Part shown: positions 54,199 through 62,610 of the stretch, piece by piece
Numbering within the stretch: position 1 is the stretch's first letter
Layout: every line of letters begins with the position of its first letter
Assembly: GCF_030766935.1 (NCBI RefSeq)
Contig: NZ_JASERL010000008.1
Span: forward strand, 354,356 to 418,355
Source of the DNA: Streptomyces sp. KL109B
GTDB taxonomy: Bacteria; Actinomycetota; Actinomycetes; Streptomycetales; Streptomycetaceae
Reading direction: 5' to 3'
Length of the DNA: 64,000 bases
Notes under the pieces: model-generated
Seen by the model: only the letters and a program-made list of their open reading frames with translations
What the model was told of the DNA's origin: nothing
Database searches by the model: none
Position numbers and translations under genes: made by a program

Positions 54199-55451
54199 CA
54201 CAGCTGCCGGGCCTCCTCGACACCGAGGCGATCCGCAAGGACTTCCCGATCCTCGACCGGGTACTGCACGACGGCGAGAAGCTCGTGTACCTGGACAACG
54301 CGGCGACCAGCCAGACGCCGCGCCAGGTCCTCGACGCCATGACTGAGTACTACGAACAGCACAACGCCAACGTCCACCGCGGCGTGCACGTGCTGGCCGA
54401 GGAGGCCACGGCGCTGTACGAGGGCGCGCGCGACAAGGTCGCCGCGTTCATCAACGCGCCGAGCCGCGACGAGGTCGTCTTCACGAAGAACGCCTCGGAA
54501 TCGCTCAACCTCGTTGCCAACATGCTCGGTTGGGCCGACGAGCCGTACAAGGTCGATCACGAGACCGAGATCGTCATCACGGAGATGGAGCACCACTCCA
54601 ACATCGTTCCGTGGCAGCTGCTCGCGCAGCGCACCGGCGCGAAGCTGAAGTGGTTCGGCCTGACCGACGACGGCCGCCTCGACCTGAGCAACATCGACGA
54701 GATCATCACGGAGAAGACGAAGATCGTCTCCTTCGTGCTCGTGTCGAACATCCTCGGCACCCACAACCCGGTCGAGGCCATCGTGCGCCGCGCCCAGGAA
54801 GTCGGCGCCCTGGTCATGATCGACGCCTCGCAGGCCGCGCCGCACATGCCGATAGACGTGCAGGCGCTGCAGGCCGACTTCGTGGCCTTCACCGGCCACA
54901 AGATGTGCGGCCCGACGGGCATCGGCGTCCTCTGGGGCCGCCAGGAACTCCTGGAGGACCTGCCCCCGTTCCTCGGCGGCGGCGAGATGATCGAGACGGT
55001 GTCCATGCACTCCTCGACGTACGCCCCCGCTCCGCACAAGTTCGAGGCCGGTACGCCGCCGGTCGCGGAGGCCGTGGGCCTCGGCGCGGCGATCGACTAC
55101 CTGCAGTCGATCGGCATGGAGAACATCCACCGGCACGAAGAGGCGCTCACCGAGTACGCGGTGAAGCGGCTCCAGGAGGTCCCCGGCCTCAAGATCATCG
55201 GCCCGGCCACGGCCGAGGAGCGCGGCGCCGCGATCTCGTTCACGCTCGGCGACATCCACCCGCACGACGTGGGCCAGGTCCTCGACGAGCAGGGCATCGC
55301 CGTCCGCGTCGGCCACCACTGCGCACGCCCGGTCTGCCTCCGCTATGGAATTCCTGCGACCACGCGAGCGTCGTTCTATCTGTACTCCACGCCGGGCGAG
55401 ATCGACGCGCTCGTCGAGGGGCTCGAACACGTCCGCAATTTCTTCGGTTAA
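54195..55451 (+). CDS. sufS: Cysteine desulfurase SufS
   Basis: PLP enzyme that takes sulfur from L-cysteine and passes the persulfide to SufU. The 418 residues include YLDNAATSQTPRQVLDAM, PLP-site VAFTGHKMCGPTGIGVLWG (Lys of TGHK), the ADASQ-like DASQAAPHMPIDVQ, and the persulfide-bearing Cys in VGHHCARPVCLRYG. The GTG start at 54195 is in the last codons of sufC. Confidence 0.98.
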   Translation: MTQLPGLLDTEAIRKDFPILDRVLHDGEKLVYLDNAATSQTPRQVLDAMTEYYEQHNANVHRGVHVLAEEATALYEGARDKVAAFINAPSRDEVVFTKNASESLNLVANMLGWADEPYKVDHETEIVITEMEHHSNIVPWQLLAQRTGAKLKWFGLTDDGRLDLSNIDEIITEKTKIVSFVLVSNILGTHNPVEAIVRRAQEVGALVMIDASQAAPHMPIDVQALQADFVAFTGHKMCGPTGIGVLWGRQELLEDLPPFLGGGEMIETVSMHSSTYAPAPHKFEAGTPPVAEAVGLGAAIDYLQSIGMENIHRHEEALTEYAVKRLQEVPGLKIIGPATAEERGAAISFTLGDIHPHDVGQVLDEQGIAVRVGHHCARPVCLRYGIPATTRASFYLYSTPGEIDALVEGLEHVRNFFG

Positions 55452-55463
55452 GGGCTGGGGATC

Positions 55464-55946
55464 GTGAAGCTGGATTCGATGTACCAGGAAGTCATCCTGG
55501 ACCACTACAAGCACCCGCACGGCCGGGGCTTGCGGGATGGCGACGCCGAGGTGCACCACGTCAACCCGACGTGCGGTGACGAGATCACACTGCGCGTGAA
55601 GTACGACGGCGAGAAGATCGCGGACGTGTCGTACGAGGGCCAGGGCTGTTCCATCAGCCAGGCCTCGGCGTCCGTCCTCAACGACCTTCTGGTCGGCAAG
55701 GAACTGTCCGACGCGCGGCAGATCCAGGAGACCTTCCTGGACCTGATGCAGTCGAAGGGGCAGATCGAGCCGGACGACGCGATGGAGGACCTCCTGGAGG
55801 ACGCCGTCGCGTTCGCCGGGGTCTCCAAGTACCCGGCCCGAGTCAAGTGCGCCCTCCTGAGCTGGATGGCGTGGAAGGACGCGACGGCACAGGCGCTGGG
55901 CACATCAGATGCTCCGCATCGGCCGGAGGAGGCGAAGACCGCATGA
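55464..55946 (+). CDS. sufU: SufU sulfurtransferase (IscU-like)
   Basis: Zinc-dependent sulfur acceptor for SufS, also able to bind clusters. The 160 residues carry the ligand cysteines in NPTCGDEITLRV, EGQGCSISQASASVLNDL and YPARVKCALLSWMAWKD, with the SufU-specific insertion (LVGKELSDARQIQETFLDLMQSKGQ). GTG 55464; the gene after it overlaps by four bases. Confidence 0.96.
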   Translation: MKLDSMYQEVILDHYKHPHGRGLRDGDAEVHHVNPTCGDEITLRVKYDGEKIADVSYEGQGCSISQASASVLNDLLVGKELSDARQIQETFLDLMQSKGQIEPDDAMEDLLEDAVAFAGVSKYPARVKCALLSWMAWKDATAQALGTSDAPHRPEEAKTA

Positions 55947-56275
55947 GCGAGACCATTGAGATGAAGCCCGCCTCCGAGGACGAGGTCCGCGAGGCGCTGT
56001 ACGACGTCGTCGACCCCGAGCTGGGCATCGACGTCGTGAACCTGGGCCTGATCTACGGCATCCACATCGACGACGCGAACATCGCGACGATCGACATGAC
56101 GCTGACGTCGGCGGCCTGCCCGCTCACCGACGTCATCGAGGACCAGGCCAAGTCCGCCACCGACGGCATCGTCAACGAGCTGCGGATCAACTGGGTCTGG
56201 ATGCCGCCGTGGGGCCCGGACAAGATCACGGACGATGGGCGCGAGCAGCTGCGGGCGCTCGGGTTCAACGTGTGA
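55943..56275 (+). CDS. sufT: SufT-like DUF59 (MIP18) protein
   Basis: A 110-residue MIP18-domain protein, last gene in the suf operon. It contains EALYDVVDPELGIDVVNLGLIYGIHIDD and the reactive-Cys loop TSAACPLTDVIEDQAKSA; such proteins help insert Fe-S clusters into target proteins. ATG 55943 overlaps the sufU stop, and a strong terminator follows 16 bp after its stop. Confidence 0.94.
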   Translation: MSETIEMKPASEDEVREALYDVVDPELGIDVVNLGLIYGIHIDDANIATIDMTLTSAACPLTDVIEDQAKSATDGIVNELRINWVWMPPWGPDKITDDGREQLRALGFNV

Positions 56276-56291
56276 GTAGCTGTTGTGCGTG

Positions 56292-56325
56292 ACGAAGGGC
56301 CCCGGCTTCGGCCGGGGCCCTTCGT
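56292..56325. terminator. Bidirectional terminator at the end of the suf operon
   Basis: A perfect 15-bp stem (56292-56306 with 56311-56325), loop TTCG. It also closes the convergent small membrane gene. Confidence 0.9.
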
Positions 56326-56326
56326 G

Positions 56327-56485
56327 TCAGCGGCGTCGTTTTACCGCGTCGGTGAAGACGCGGAAAGCCGCGATGCGCTGGCTGCCCCGCAGACCTCGCA
56401 GGGTAGCCAGGTGCCCGAGGAGCAGGGCAAAGATGAGGGACAGCGGGATTCCTGTCAGGAGAAGAAGTTCAGGGACGAGGGGCAC
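56327..56485 (-). CDS. Small membrane protein, 52 residues (not a known family)
   Basis: Read on the minus strand from GTG 56485: MPLVPELLLLTGIPLSLIFALLLGH is one hydrophobic helix, then a basic, helical cytoplasmic tail (LATLRGLRGSQRIAAFRVFTDAVKRRR). GGAAAGG lies 8 nt before the start, and the TGA comes two bases before the stem of a strong terminator, both of which argue for a real gene. The GC-poorer composition matches the large gene upstream (56632-58944), not the suf operon. No homologue is recalled; could be a holin-like, toxin-like or regulatory membrane peptide. Confidence 0.55.
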   Translation of the reverse strand: MPLVPELLLLTGIPLSLIFALLLGHLATLRGLRGSQRIAAFRVFTDAVKRRR

Positions 56486-56631
56486 CGGTCGGACCTTTCC
56501 GTGGACGCTGTTGAGTGGTGTGTCGTCGCCAACAACACCTGACAGGACGACAGTGCGGTACTTGCTAGGCGGGGGCGGGCTAGGTTGTCGCAGGTCGGAT
56601 TCGGTGACCGGGATTTCCCGGCGGGACGGAG

Positions 56632-58944
56632 TCAGCGGCGGAACCCGCGGTCGGGATCGCGCCCCGAGCCCCTGTAGAACGGTTCGAACCAGTCGGCGGC
56701 TTCAAGGTTGGCGATGCCGAGGAACTGGTGGGCGATGCTGTCGGAGTCCTCGATGCCCTGGGACCAGGGTTCGTAGAGGAACAGCACGTCGGTGTCCTCG
56801 AGCAGAACTGCTATGCACAGGTCCCAGTCGTAATCGTCGTGGCTGGCCGGCAGGTCTTTCACCAGGGCGGAGACGGACTCGCTCTCGTCGATCACCATGC
56901 TCGACGCGTACTCCAGGGCCAAGTGAAGCGCCATTTCCTCGCCGGTGCAGGTGGGCCGCGGCTCGTCTCCTGCCCGGATGTCGTTGGCCAGGTCGTCGAA
57001 GCACCGAGCCATCTGCCGACGCCAGGACGCCTGTTGACCCCATGTGAGCACGGGCAGGTCGCTGAAGACAGAGGCGTAGTGATCACCTAGATCGACGCGG
57101 CGGTCGCCGACCTCCTCCAAGGAGTCGTACGCCCTGTCGGCCACGGTGTCGAAGGCGGCTTCCAGGACGCGCAAGGTACGCACGGTGGGGCCGTAGTAGG
57201 CGTCGTCGTCCCAGTCGTCCTCGTCGGTAGGAGAAGGGGCCGCCGGATCGGATGGCGCAGCAGGTCGCATCCCCTCTGGTATCGCGCGATGGTCAAGGCC
57301 GGGACCATTGAAGTACGAGCTGGCGACCTCATCCCCTTCCTGGGCGGCTTGCCAGTACCAATCGAGCGCCGACTGGCGATCCCGTTGCCGGAAGTGGAGA
57401 TTGCCCATGAGCCGGATCGACAGGACATCACCCGCGTCTATTGCCAGCTGCAGCCAATGGGCGGCTTCGGCTTTGTCGGTTCGCTCGTAGAGGAGCCCGA
57501 GGGTGCGCAGGGCGTCGATGTCACCCTGGTCGACGAGGGGAAGCAGTGAGCGACGTGCGATGTCCATGCGGTCGTTCGCGTGGGAGGCGAGGGCGATGTC
57601 GAAGCGCTGATGTGCCTCCGTTCCGCTGGCGAGGGCCATTCCCCAGATTTTCTCCGGGATGAGGGAAGGAGATGGCCTGTGCTCCCGGAGGTGGGCATCC
57701 AAGAGATAGTCGAACGGACGCACTCCGTCCCCTTCGGGGATGAGGAGCCGTGTGACGGCGTCGCGCGGACTGGTGGCCCACTCCAGGGCGGAGTCCCAGG
57801 GCTCGGGGCCGATCAGCTGCTTGTTGCTGCCCGGCAAGTAGTCCTCGTGCAGCTCCCGTAGGACTTCCTGTGAGAGCGGGTCCATGAGTCCCGCCAGCGA
57901 CAGGTCGATGGCTGCCCATACGAGGGCGGCTCCCCTTGGGTGTCCATCCACGACGGATGCGGCATTCAACTCCCGCCACAACTGCGGTCCGGTCGCCAGG
58001 GTTTCCGCAACGCCGAAGTTCTCCGCCTGGCTGAGGGCCAGTCGCAGACGTTCGTCACGGCCCGAGCGGAACTGCAGCCGTGCTCGCTCCAGTTCCTGCG
58101 GCGACCACATGCGTTTGACGTCGAACTCCTGGGACAGGCGGATCGCCTCGTTCGATGGCATGCCCTCCCTGATGCGCGAGCGCATGGTTCCGAGCACTAC
58201 GGTCCGAGCGGAGCGGAGGGCTCGGATTTCCGGAAGGCCCAGGCCGCCGAGCCCCAAGAACTGCTCCATGTCATTGAGCCAGAGGACGTGGGGAGTGCCG
58301 ACCTTGCCTGCCTGGACGGCTGCTGTGATCGCGTCGGGGATCTCCGTGACGTGCTGGGGGACGATGAGCAGGTGGTCGGGCAGCGTGGTGACCATGGCTT
58401 CGTAGGCACAGCGGGTCTTGCCCGCAGTCGACGCTCCGGTGAGGAGGACGAACCCGCCGTCCTCACAGACCCGGCTGAGGGTGGTACGCACCGCTTCGTC
58501 GACGTCCCGAGGGATGTATGAAGGGACCGTGTTGCCGCTTTTGGTGATGCGGGCGGGGTGGACCTTGAGTTCCAGTGGATCGGCTTCGTGGACTCGGAGC
58601 GTGGCCACACGAGGCGTGCGCGCGGGCGTCGGCTCGTCCTTCGCGCGTTTGTACAGACGTTCCCAGTCGGGACGGTGGAATTTTCCGCGTGGCAGTGAGC
58701 CGAGCTGCTCCAGTGCGCCGAGGAAACTGTCCACGGCGGCCCACGACGTGGGAAGGCGCTTCCCGTTCATCCAGGCGTTGACGGCTGACGGAGTCAGGCG
58801 CGTACGTCCCCGCGCCTGCGCAGTGTTGACGATTTTCGCCAGCGTCGGCTTTGCGGCGCCGTCGGGGGTGGCTTCTCGCAGGGCGGACTGAAGGGCTTGT
58901 GAGAACTCGTGCCGTGCCGTCCCGTCAGTGGTCATGGGGTCCAT
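56632..58944 (-). CDS. HTH / P-loop NTPase / Sel1-repeat protein (STAND-like), uncharacterised
   Basis: A 770-residue multidomain protein. In order: a Cro-type helix-turn-helix (about 33-82, KPTLAKIVNTAQARG..., TPSAVNAWMNGKRLPTSWAAVDSFLGAL), a linker, a P-loop domain with Walker A GASTAGKT (170-177) and Walker B-like HVLWLNDMEQFLG (219-231), an alpha-helical region (275-450), two Sel1-like repeats (about 455-540, MDIARRSLLPLVDQGDIDALRTLGLLYERT..., SALDWYWQAAQEGDEVASSYF), an acidic linker (575-583) and an unnamed C-terminal domain (585-760). The layout is that of STAND-type signal NTPases; similar ATPases are common but unstudied in streptomycetes. Its codons are less GC-biased than neighbours, suggesting acquired DNA. 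ATG 58944 is used; ATG 58935 is possible. A CTGTCAGTG box lies just upstream. Confidence 0.82.
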   Translation of the reverse strand: MDPMTTDGTARHEFSQALQSALREATPDGAAKPTLAKIVNTAQARGRTRLTPSAVNAWMNGKRLPTSWAAVDSFLGALEQLGSLPRGKFHRPDWERLYKRAKDEPTPARTPRVATLRVHEADPLELKVHPARITKSGNTVPSYIPRDVDEAVRTTLSRVCEDGGFVLLTGASTAGKTRCAYEAMVTTLPDHLLIVPQHVTEIPDAITAAVQAGKVGTPHVLWLNDMEQFLGLGGLGLPEIRALRSARTVVLGTMRSRIREGMPSNEAIRLSQEFDVKRMWSPQELERARLQFRSGRDERLRLALSQAENFGVAETLATGPQLWRELNAASVVDGHPRGAALVWAAIDLSLAGLMDPLSQEVLRELHEDYLPGSNKQLIGPEPWDSALEWATSPRDAVTRLLIPEGDGVRPFDYLLDAHLREHRPSPSLIPEKIWGMALASGTEAHQRFDIALASHANDRMDIARRSLLPLVDQGDIDALRTLGLLYERTDKAEAAHWLQLAIDAGDVLSIRLMGNLHFRQRDRQSALDWYWQAAQEGDEVASSYFNGPGLDHRAIPEGMRPAAPSDPAAPSPTDEDDWDDDAYYGPTVRTLRVLEAAFDTVADRAYDSLEEVGDRRVDLGDHYASVFSDLPVLTWGQQASWRRQMARCFDDLANDIRAGDEPRPTCTGEEMALHLALEYASSMVIDESESVSALVKDLPASHDDYDWDLCIAVLLEDTDVLFLYEPWSQGIEDSDSIAHQFLGIANLEAADWFEPFYRGSGRDPDRGFRR

Positions 58945-59041
58945 CCGCCCATGGTGACGGCCGGCACTGACAGTCGAGGTGGGGGCGCGGTGCGCCCGGC
59001 CCGTTCACAAGGGGTTCCAGGGTGTTTCAGGGAGCCTTTGT

Positions 59042-59077
59042 GTACGCCCGTACCCAACGTTTATGTACACTCGTACA
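59042..59077. promoter_or_regulatory. Two palindromic operators ahead of the SMR gene
   Basis: GTAC-GCCC-GTAC (59042-59053) and TGTAC-ACTC-GTACA (59064-59077) lie 23 bp centre to centre, the second ending one base before the start codon. They suit two TetR dimers, the regulator being encoded just downstream. Confidence 0.65.
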
Positions 59078-59078
59078 C

Positions 59079-59399
59079 ATGGGATACGTGCTGCTGGCCG
59101 GCGCCATAGCCGCCGAGGTGGGCGCCACCACCGCCATGAAATACAGCGAGGGATTCAGCAGGCTCTGGCCCTCGCTGTTCACCGTCGCCGGCTACATCGT
59201 CGCGTTCGCGCTGCTCGCGCAGACGCTGAAGACCGTGCAGATCGGTACCGCGTACGCGATCTGGGCGGGGACCGGCACCGCCGTCATCGCCGCGATCGGG
59301 ATGCTGTTCCTGGGGGAGGGGCTGACGCTCGCCAAGGTCGCGGGCATCCTGCTCGTCATCGGCGGGGTGGTCCTGCTGAATCTGGGCGGTGCGCACTGA
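59079..59399 (+). CDS. Small multidrug resistance (SMR/EmrE) efflux protein
   Basis: A 106-residue four-helix proton/drug antiporter. The essential membrane Glu13 is in AGAIAAEVGATTAMKYS, and the helix-3 motif TAYAIWAGTGTAVIAAIGML is typical. ATG 59079 directly follows an operator, with no ribosome site. The TetR gene comes 28 bp later, so the pair forms a self-controlled efflux unit. Likely substrates are cationic antiseptics or dyes. Confidence 0.93.
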   Translation: MGYVLLAGAIAAEVGATTAMKYSEGFSRLWPSLFTVAGYIVAFALLAQTLKTVQIGTAYAIWAGTGTAVIAAIGMLFLGEGLTLAKVAGILLVIGGVVLLNLGGAH

Positions 59400-59427
59400 T
59401 GGGTCCGAATCCGAGGGGAACGTGCTG

Positions 59428-59967
59428 ATGGGAACGCGCCGTTACGACCCCGAGCGCCGGCAGCGGATCATCGACGCCGCGATCCGGGTGGTCGGGGCGA
59501 AGGGCATCGGCGGGCTCAGCCACCGCTCCGTGGCCCGCGAGGCGGACGTGCCGCTGGGCTCCACCACGTACCACTTCAAGACGCTCGACGAGCTGATGGT
59601 GGCGGCGCTGCGGCAGGCCAACGAGGGCTTCGCGAAGGTCGTCGCCGCGCACCACGCCATCGAGGACCCGGAGACCGATCTGCCGGCCGAGCTGGCCGCC
59701 GTGCTCGGCGAGTGGCTGGGCGGGGAGCGGGAGGGCGTGGAGCTGGAGTACGAGCTGTACCTGGCGGCGCTGCGCCGCCCGGCGCTGCGGCCGGTCGCCG
59801 CCGAGTGGTGCGAGGAGCTGGCCGAGGTGGTGGCCAGGCGCACCGACCCCGGTACGGCGCGGGCGCTGGTCGCGCTCATGGACGGGATCTCGATCGAGGT
59901 GCTGCTGACGGGCGGCGAGTACGACGAGGCGTACACGCGGGAGATGCTGGCGCGGCTGATTCGGTGA
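59428..59967 (+). CDS. TetR-family transcriptional regulator
   Basis: A 179-residue repressor. The helix-turn-helix occupies about 8-55 (RRQRIIDAAIRVVGAKGIGGLSHRSVAREADVPLGSTTYHFKTLDELMVAAL); the remainder is the helical ligand-binding domain (C-terminal PVAAEWCEELAEVVARR..., LVALMDGISIEVLLTGG). ATG 59428 follows GAGGGG; an in-frame GTG lies two codons upstream. It probably binds the paired palindromes at 59042-59077 and is relieved by substrates of the adjacent pump. Confidence 0.92.
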   Translation: MGTRRYDPERRQRIIDAAIRVVGAKGIGGLSHRSVAREADVPLGSTTYHFKTLDELMVAALRQANEGFAKVVAAHHAIEDPETDLPAELAAVLGEWLGGEREGVELEYELYLAALRRPALRPVAAEWCEELAEVVARRTDPGTARALVALMDGISIEVLLTGGEYDEAYTREMLARLIR

Positions 59968-60061
59968 GAGGACCGGTGGGGGCCGGTGAGGGGCCCGGTG
60001 GGTGAGACGGGGGCGGGCACCGGTTAGCCTCCGCGGGCCCGCGCCGATTAGGTTTGGGGCC

Positions 60062-61051
60062 ATGACCGACACCAATGCCCCCCGCTCCACCGGCGCCGTC
60101 GCCGCCGGTCTTGCCACCATCACCGCCGACGGCACCGTGCTCGACACCTGGTTCCCCGCCCCCGAGCTCGTCGCCGAGCCCGGCCCGGCCGGGACCGAGA
60201 AGCTCACCGCCGAGAAGGCCGTCGAGCTGCTCGGCGAGGGCGCGGCGAAGGCGATCGGCCCCGACGCCCGCCGCGGCGTCGAGACCGTGGCCGTACGCAC
60301 GGTCATCGCGTCCCTCGACGACAAGCCGCTCGACGCGCACGACGTGTACCTGCGCCTGCACCTCCTCTCGCACCGCCTGGTGAAGCCGCACGGCCAGAAC
60401 CTGGACGGCATGTTCGGCTTCCTCGCCAACGTCGCCTGGACCTCGCTCGGCCCGGTCGCCGTCGACGCCCTGGAGACGGTCCGCCTGAACGCCCGCGCGG
60501 AGGGCCTGCACCTGGCCGTGACCTCGGTCGACAAGTTCCCGCGCATGACGGACTACGTCGCCCCCAAGGGCGTGCGCATCGCCGACGCCGACCGCGTCCG
60601 CCTCGGCGCGCACCTCGCCGAGGGCACCACGGTCATGCACGAGGGCTTCGTGAACTTCAACGCCGGCACGCTCGGTACGTCGATGATCGAGGGCCGCGTC
60701 TCCGCGGGCGTCGTCGTCGGCGACGGCTCCGACATCGGCGGCGGCGCCTCCACCATGGGCACCCTCTCCGGCGGCGGCAACGTCCGCATCGTCATCGGCG
60801 AGCGCTGCCTCGTCGGCGCCGAGGCCGGCGTCGGCATCGCGCTCGGCGACGAGTGCGTCGTCGAGGCGGGCCTGTACGTCACGGCCGGCACCCGCGTCAC
60901 GATGCCCGACGGTCAGGTCGTCAAGGCCCGCGAGCTGAACGGCGCGAGCAACATCCTCTACCGCCGCAACTCCGTCACCGGCACGGTCGAGGCCCGCCCG
61001 AACAATGCGGTCTGGGGCGGCCTCAACGAGGTGCTGCACAGCCACAACTGA
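60062..61051 (+). CDS. dapD: 2,3,4,5-tetrahydropyridine-2,6-dicarboxylate N-succinyltransferase
   Basis: Lysine/diaminopimelate pathway: succinylates tetrahydrodipicolinate. A 329-residue actinobacterial type enzyme, with the left-handed beta-helix of hexapeptide repeats in the middle (VRLGAHLAEGTTVMHEGFVNFNAGTLG, VGDGSDIGGGASTMGTLSGGG, GVGIALGDECVVEAGLYV) and an N-terminal helical domain. ATG 60062 lies 7 nt after TAGGTT and has no ribosome site, hence perhaps leaderless. The dapA paralogue is nearby but divergent. Confidence 0.95.
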   Translation: MTDTNAPRSTGAVAAGLATITADGTVLDTWFPAPELVAEPGPAGTEKLTAEKAVELLGEGAAKAIGPDARRGVETVAVRTVIASLDDKPLDAHDVYLRLHLLSHRLVKPHGQNLDGMFGFLANVAWTSLGPVAVDALETVRLNARAEGLHLAVTSVDKFPRMTDYVAPKGVRIADADRVRLGAHLAEGTTVMHEGFVNFNAGTLGTSMIEGRVSAGVVVGDGSDIGGGASTMGTLSGGGNVRIVIGERCLVGAEAGVGIALGDECVVEAGLYVTAGTRVTMPDGQVVKARELNGASNILYRRNSVTGTVEARPNNAVWGGLNEVLHSHN

Positions 61052-61078
61052 CCGGCGACAGTCGGTTGCGCATACGCA

Positions 61079-61111
61079 CGAGCGCCCTCCCGCGATGCGG
61101 GAGGGCGCTCG
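61079..61111. terminator. Terminator after dapD
   Basis: A perfect 15-bp stem (61079-61093 with 61097-61111), three-base loop GAT, followed by TCGTTGT. Confidence 0.9.
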
Positions 61112-61140
61112 TCGTTGTCGTCCGGGGCCGCCGGGTGCCG

Positions 61141-61464
61141 TCAGGAGGTGGGGCGGACGTGCCGTCGGCCGCGCAGGGCGTCGAGGGTCGCGCCGAGGGC
61201 CAGGGACTGGAGGAGGGCGCTTGCGGCGATCGCCGTGGTGAGGGCCCAGATGGGGGCCTCCGTGCCCCACGCCGCGTCCAGCGCGGCCACCGTGAACAGT
61301 GAGGTGGGCGCCGTGGGGAGGAAGGGCCAGACGCCGGCGAAGCCGGGGTCGGAGGAGAAGAGCGTGACGGCGGCCGTGAAGGCGACGGAGGCGGTGACGG
61401 CGGCGAGGTAGAGCGCCGACGCCGGGTTGGTGACGGTCAGGCGCAGGACAGTGCGGGCGTTCAT
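61141..61464 (-). CDS. Small membrane protein, 107 residues, unknown
   Basis: Three predicted helices (ALYLAAVTASVAFTAAVTLFS; TAPTSLFTVAALDAAWG; PIWALTTAIAASALLQSLALGATLDALRG) and a short basic C-terminus. No motif points to a function. ATG 61464 follows GGGGAGACCG. It lies 46 bp downstream of the dapA-like gene on the same strand and may be cotranscribed. Confidence 0.75.
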   Translation of the reverse strand: MNARTVLRLTVTNPASALYLAAVTASVAFTAAVTLFSSDPGFAGVWPFLPTAPTSLFTVAALDAAWGTEAPIWALTTAIAASALLQSLALGATLDALRGRRHVRPTS

Positions 61465-61510
61465 CGGTCTCCCCGTGGGTGGTGCTGGTGTCGCCGGTCC
61501 TCCTCCATCG

Positions 61511-62437
61511 TCACGCGGGCTCGCGCCGTCGGCATGAGTATCCGTACCTGAGTTGCGCGTCGAGCAGGTCCTCGTACGCCGTCCGTAGGGCGTCGGTCGC
61601 TTCCTGGCTCGCCGGTCGCAGGGGTGCGCGGACCGGGCCGCCGAGGAGGGCCTTGGCGGTGACCGTGCCGGGGAGGCCCGAGCTCATCATCAACTCCGTG
61701 AGGGGAACGGTGAGTTGCTGGAGGCGGGCGGCTTCCGTCGTGTTTCCGGCGTCGTACGCGTCGATGATGGCGCGGAAGGCGGCGGGCGCGACGTTCGCCA
61801 CCGTCGAGACGTAGCCCGCGCCGCCGAGTGCGTAGAGCGCGAGTACGTATTCGTCGCAGCCCGTGTAGTAGGCCAGGTCCGTCGCGGCCATGACCTTCTG
61901 GGTGCCGAGGAGGTCGTACGCGCAGTCCTTGACGGCGACGATGCGGGGGTGGGAGGCGAGGCGGATCATCGTGGGCGGTTCGATGCGGGTGCCGGTGCGG
62001 CCCGGGATGTCGTACAGCATCACGGGGAGGTCCGTGGCGTCGGCGACGGTGCGGAAGTGGGCCTCGATCGCGTCCTGGGGCGGGCGGCTGTAGTACGGGG
62101 TGACCAGCAACAGGGCGTCCGCGCCCGCCTGTTGGGCTTGGTGGGCGAGGTCCGTCGTATGCCCCGTGTCGGACGTGCCGATGCCTGCGACGACCGTCGC
62201 GCGGCCGTCGACCGCCGCGCGCACCGCCCGTACGAGTTCCGCCTTCTCCGCGTCCGTCGTGGTCGGTGACTCGCCGGTCGTGCCCGACAGGACGAGGCCC
62301 TCGCAGCCCTCGGCGACGAGGTGGTCGGCCAGCTTCTGGGCGGCGTCCAGGTCGAGTGCGCCGGAGCCGGTGAAGGGCGTGATCATGGCGCACAGGGCGC
62401 GGCCGAAGGGGGCGGGGCGCGGGAGCGTGTCGGTCAT
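61511..62437 (-). CDS. dapA: 4-hydroxy-tetrahydrodipicolinate synthase paralogue (DHDPS family)
   Basis: A 308-residue TIM-barrel aldolase; key residues of DHDPS are in place: SGTTGES (51-57), VTPYYSRPP with catalytic Tyr, LYDIPGRTG (Tyr142), and Schiff-base Lys170 in IVAVKDCAYD. The GTG-rich upstream has no ribosome site; ATG 62437 gives the family N-terminus. As streptomycetes usually carry more than one DHDPS-like gene, this may be a paralogue with another keto-acid substrate; its position near dapD fits the lysine pathway. Confidence 0.9.
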   Translation of the reverse strand: MTDTLPRPAPFGRALCAMITPFTGSGALDLDAAQKLADHLVAEGCEGLVLSGTTGESPTTTDAEKAELVRAVRAAVDGRATVVAGIGTSDTGHTTDLAHQAQQAGADALLLVTPYYSRPPQDAIEAHFRTVADATDLPVMLYDIPGRTGTRIEPPTMIRLASHPRIVAVKDCAYDLLGTQKVMAATDLAYYTGCDEYVLALYALGGAGYVSTVANVAPAAFRAIIDAYDAGNTTEAARLQQLTVPLTELMMSSGLPGTVTAKALLGGPVRAPLRPASQEATDALRTAYEDLLDAQLRYGYSCRRREPA

Positions 62438-62610
62438 GAGTGGAGTGTCGGACCGGGGACGCGGTGGCTCCACTTAATTCTGCTACGAGGTGGTGCGGAG
62501 CGCTGCTGAAGGGTTGGCGATTGTTTTGGCTGAGATGCGTGCTTCAGGAGATTCCGTCGCGGGCCGATGGTCTGGAGAGGAGAAACCGGTTCGGGCGCGA
62601 GGTGTTTGTT

